Below are positions 61,301 to 64,000 of a DNA stretch of 64,000 bases, one piece after another; position 1 is the first letter of the stretch; every line of letters begins with the position of its first letter. This DNA comes from Anarhynchus alexandrinus. Lineage: Eukaryota; Chordata; Aves; Charadriiformes; Charadriidae. The notes under the pieces are model-generated. The model was not told the origin of the DNA and did no database searches. It saw nothing but the letters and a program-made list of their open reading frames with translations. Both the position numbers and the translations under genes were made by a program. The stretch covers positions 5,424,397 through 5,488,396 of the forward strand of contig VUYV01000035.1 of the NCBI GenBank assembly GCA_008711295.1. Reading direction: 5' to 3'.

Positions 61301-64000
61301 AGGTGGATATAATGTTAGGCAAAGCAGGTCTGGATTATACTTCTGATAGCAGAGCAGTAGTGCAAGGTCTGAGAGTGAAGTAGAAGGAGCTATGGGAGAT
61401 TAAACTACATTTTACTTGGATATTTGTAGGTGACAATAATAACATCTTTGGGGTTAGGCTGAGATCTCTGGAAAGGCAGCTGACGCTTTGTGGGTTGAAT
61501 CATCTGCATAGGATAGCCAAACCTACTGCTGGTTTACCTGTCCAGTGTCTCGCTAAAAACATGCATAAAGGTCGAACATGGAAATCCCAAGAGTGAAAGC
61601 AGTGGGAGAGTAGTTGGGTCTTCCCCTCCAAAACATACATGTTACACAAAGCGAGTTTGCTTTGGAATAACTTCATGTTTGGGGAATACGTTGTCTGGTC
61701 TTATGCACATGCTAGTTTTCAGGTGGAGAAGAGCAAAGTGGTTTAAGTCACAGTAATTTCTGTCTCTTTCCCTCACATGCAGGTGAGGGCACCCTTGAAC
61801 TGTGCAACTTCTCTATCTATCTTTAGACAGATTTGAACGGAATGTAATCCCATCCAGCGTGTAGTCTGTTCAAAATCAAATAGCGTCCATATCAATGGCT
61901 TTGAGCTTTCAGACTCGTAACACTAATACAGCTGGGAATGTAAATAAAAAGGAGAATATTAAGAAAAAAACCTCTGTTGCTGTAAACAGCAGAAATAATC
62001 TGAATCAAGTATATTTTTTCATTAAATGGTTTCTTACCAAAACAAAAGCCCAGCTCAGGGCTGTTATTTATAATGAACTGACTTTGCCAGCGTTGATACT
62101 TCTCCTTTTTTTTAACTGGCATGTATCAGTTCTGGTAGCATGCACTGATGACAGCAATTTATTTGTTATATCTTTTTGTCCCAAAGGGTCTCAAAGTGCC
62201 ATAACAAACTACCTACTGTACTTTCAGGCGTTGCTTACTGTACTACCTTTGGAACGGTGCAAAGTAGCTCTTTTGTAACCTCAGAACCCATTGCCTCTGA
62301 CTGCTGCTGGGAGTTGCTGGTTTTAAGCCTTTGGACAGAAGTTGCAGCAACCTGGTCTGCAGCAGATGTTGCAAACTACTGAGTGACTTGAAAAGAAATC
62401 ACTTAAGTGCAATCAAACCCTTTCTGTTTTGTGTTTTTTCCCTAACCATTTTATTAATCTTTGAGAAACACATGTGACAGCTCCGTAACCATAATTTTAC
62501 TTGCAAGGTCTCAAATGGGATGTTTGGTCCCTAAAAAGCATACATCTAGCAAGCACTAATTCTCCACAAACTAGCTGTGGTGCATGTATGATTCTGTCAT
62601 TGCTAATTCTTGCTTAAACCTGATGTAAGCCTAAATAAGGAGTTTACTTTGAGGTTTGCCAAAAAATCTGTGGTCCAAATGGTACAGTAGTCTATGTGTG
62701 TAAACGCATGTACAATCATGGTAATAGAAGCCATGGTGATCCAGATTGTGTGTGCAAATACATATGTATTTTTCAAGCACAACTGCATCCTTTCAGTCCT
62801 GACAATTACTCAAGTTGGGGTTTAGGCATTTAAGTGTCCATTTGTGCTCTTATTTTTAATTAATATGTTCATCCTGTGGGAATGGATTTGTGCAAATTAG
62901 GCACACACATATGCGTGTTTTGTTGCATGCTGTCCTGAAAAAATGTTGCCTTACTTGGGCATAAACTTGGATCGATTTATCTTTTTTTCCCCCTGAAATT
63001 TCTATTCTAATCTGAGGAATGTGAACTGTGGTGGCTGAACGGCAGTTCTCCAGCAGCATGTTTTCCTTTTCCAAATGGCTAACTCTCGTAATTGTTTCTG
63101 TAATGTAAGCTAATATTTCCAGCTAACAGTTATTTAGGGTACTGTCATGGCAAGATGTAATTCAACCCCGTTGCCTAGTGGTCCAAATAATGACCAAGGC
63201 TTGCCCCTAGCTGAATTATGGTTCTTTTGCTTCTTACTTTCCCTTCATTCTCATAAACAAGTCTGTCTTTATGCCAAACTCTGAAACACAAAGGAAAGCG
63301 GAAGCGATGTTATTGATTCAGAGCTCCATCCTGGCAGCTTCAGGGAGAGAACGGCTTATAGGGGTATGAAGGGCTTCTTAGTGTCTTGGCCCATGGGTTT
63401 CCTGGAGGGTCACCAGGCTGTATTCGGTCACATCTTTATCTCTACATAGAGCATCTGCTGCAAATACTTAACAGAGAGCACGAAGAGGTCCAATCTGATC
63501 TGGGACTGGAAGACTATTTGGGCTGATGTGAAGCTGCTGCTCAAAGACCTTGAGTACACTGAAATTTGCCCCAAAATTGGGAACCTTTGAGTCAGCTGAC
63601 TTATGACTTAGCTTATGGAAATAACACTTGTAAAGACAATTATGTTTAATATACCTTTTGTGATTCTCCTTTAAGAGTAGACATCGGGCAAGGACAGTAG
63701 CAATGAGAATGCTGCCGAAGTATGAAGTTTTGTCAGTAAAACTTTTCTGAGGAAGAAATTAATTTTTAAGTTCCTTCATATTAATAATCCTATTAAGGGT
63801 TAGCATAATAAAGGTTTACTGATTAACTTTCAAGCTGTAATTTGCCTGTGATTCTTTTGAATGAAAATTGTATTTTTATGAAATGGAAATACATGAAGAT
63901 TGCATGAAAATGACCTAATGAAGTGGCAAATCATATTTTTTAAGTAATTTACTGTGATCCAAACCAGCATCTTAATTCTTGGAATTTAACACTATTTACA

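Larger units (their letters stand above)
1..64000 (+). other. AGBL1: AGBL1 (CCP4) gene body, internal portion
   Basis: The whole window lies inside one + strand gene. Nine exons with GT/AG borders join into a continuous frame of about 535 residues that reads as a cytosolic carboxypeptidase (M14 family, CCP subfamily). Family knowledge: CCP1, CCP4 and CCP6 remove glutamates from polyglutamylated tubulin tails and from some proteins with acidic C-termini, acting in the cytosol; human AGBL1 variants have been linked to Fuchs corneal dystrophy. Seen here: the CCP lead-in motif ERKYGVQR, the N-terminal domain motifs FSKFESGNLRKAIQVRE and [12 protein letters not shown], and the zinc motif HPGES. 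The pieces [26 protein letters not shown] and HPGESNASW fit AGBL1 better than AGTPBP1 from memory, so the paralogue call is about 80% sure. Neither gene end is present: no start codon exon, promoter or 3' UTR can be placed. Confidence 0.8.
49681..64000 (+). other. AGBL1: 5' part of the next AGBL1 intron, at least 14.3 kb
   Basis: It starts with a consensus GTGAGT donor. No coding exon of AGBL1 continuing from phase 2 (for example one encoding HRCSLSGEDLNRQW) was found up to the window end, and no nested gene was recognised. Named contents are a MIR at about 53318-53475, a pyrimidine tract near 54475-54570, a GTT microsatellite near 56910-56928 and an old repeat trace near 58230-58330. The rest is unremarkable intron. 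Confidence 0.7.

Noticed and set aside
1..64000. AGTPBP1 (CCP1) as the gene identity
   Set aside because: Several diagnostic stretches ([20 protein letters not shown] with EFLVS) look more like AGBL1; kept as the alternative at lower probability.
1..64000. CRISPR arrays, bacterial operons, tRNA or rRNA genes
   Set aside because: No regular spaced repeats, no ribosome-binding-site-led gene strings and no full tRNA or rRNA structure; the window is plainly vertebrate intronic DNA.

Overview
The window looks like single-gene vertebrate intronic DNA from a bird, most likely a neoavian. Two antisense CR1 LINE 3' ends, a solo LTR of a type I recognise from neoavian ERVL-like elements, a few eroded MIR-type SINEs and otherwise low repeat density all point that way. 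The only protein-coding gene I can support runs on the + strand through the whole window. It is an internal part of a cytosolic carboxypeptidase gene, best matched to AGBL1 (CCP4), a tubulin deglutamylase-family M14 metallopeptidase. The paralogue AGTPBP1 (CCP1) is the alternative.

Nine coding exons can be placed: 1724-1840, 2781-3382, 5401-5484, 6546-6632, 7006-7154, 10623-10710, 19097-19241, 22452-22605 and 49500-49680. All have GT/AG borders, and the reading phase is compatible at every junction, so no coding exon is needed between them. Joined, they give 1607 nt (about 535 residues). The order is an acidic stretch and a poorly conserved linker, the conserved CCP lead-in with its PDFWGH and ERKYGVQR motifs, the beta-rich CCP N-terminal domain, and the start of the zinc peptidase domain with its HPGE zinc-binding motif. 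The first exons (N-terminal helical repeats) and the last ones (third zinc ligand, catalytic Glu, C-terminus) lie outside the window.

Layout: 1-1.7 kb is the end of an upstream intron. 1.7-10.7 kb holds six exons with short to moderate introns and an old CR1 fragment. 10.7-22.6 kb holds two exons, a MIR and the sense-oriented solo LTR just upstream of exon 19097. 22.6-49.5 kb is one 26.9-kb intron with a perfect 33-bp hairpin, a well-preserved CR1 fragment, an older CR1 remnant, and AT-rich blocks that could be conserved regulatory elements. 49.5 kb to the end is the HPGE exon and at least 14.3 kb of the next intron, which holds another MIR and little else I can name.

I found no second gene, tRNA, rRNA, CRISPR array or obvious new multi-gene system. 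The most unusual structures are the perfect hairpin at 35487-35572, the tandemly duplicated branch-point/pyrimidine unit at 1684-1723, the promoter- and poly(A)-bearing LTR close to a coding exon, and a homeodomain-site cluster near 29.3 kb. Family assignments rest on recognition of protein and repeat sequence by eye, without database search.
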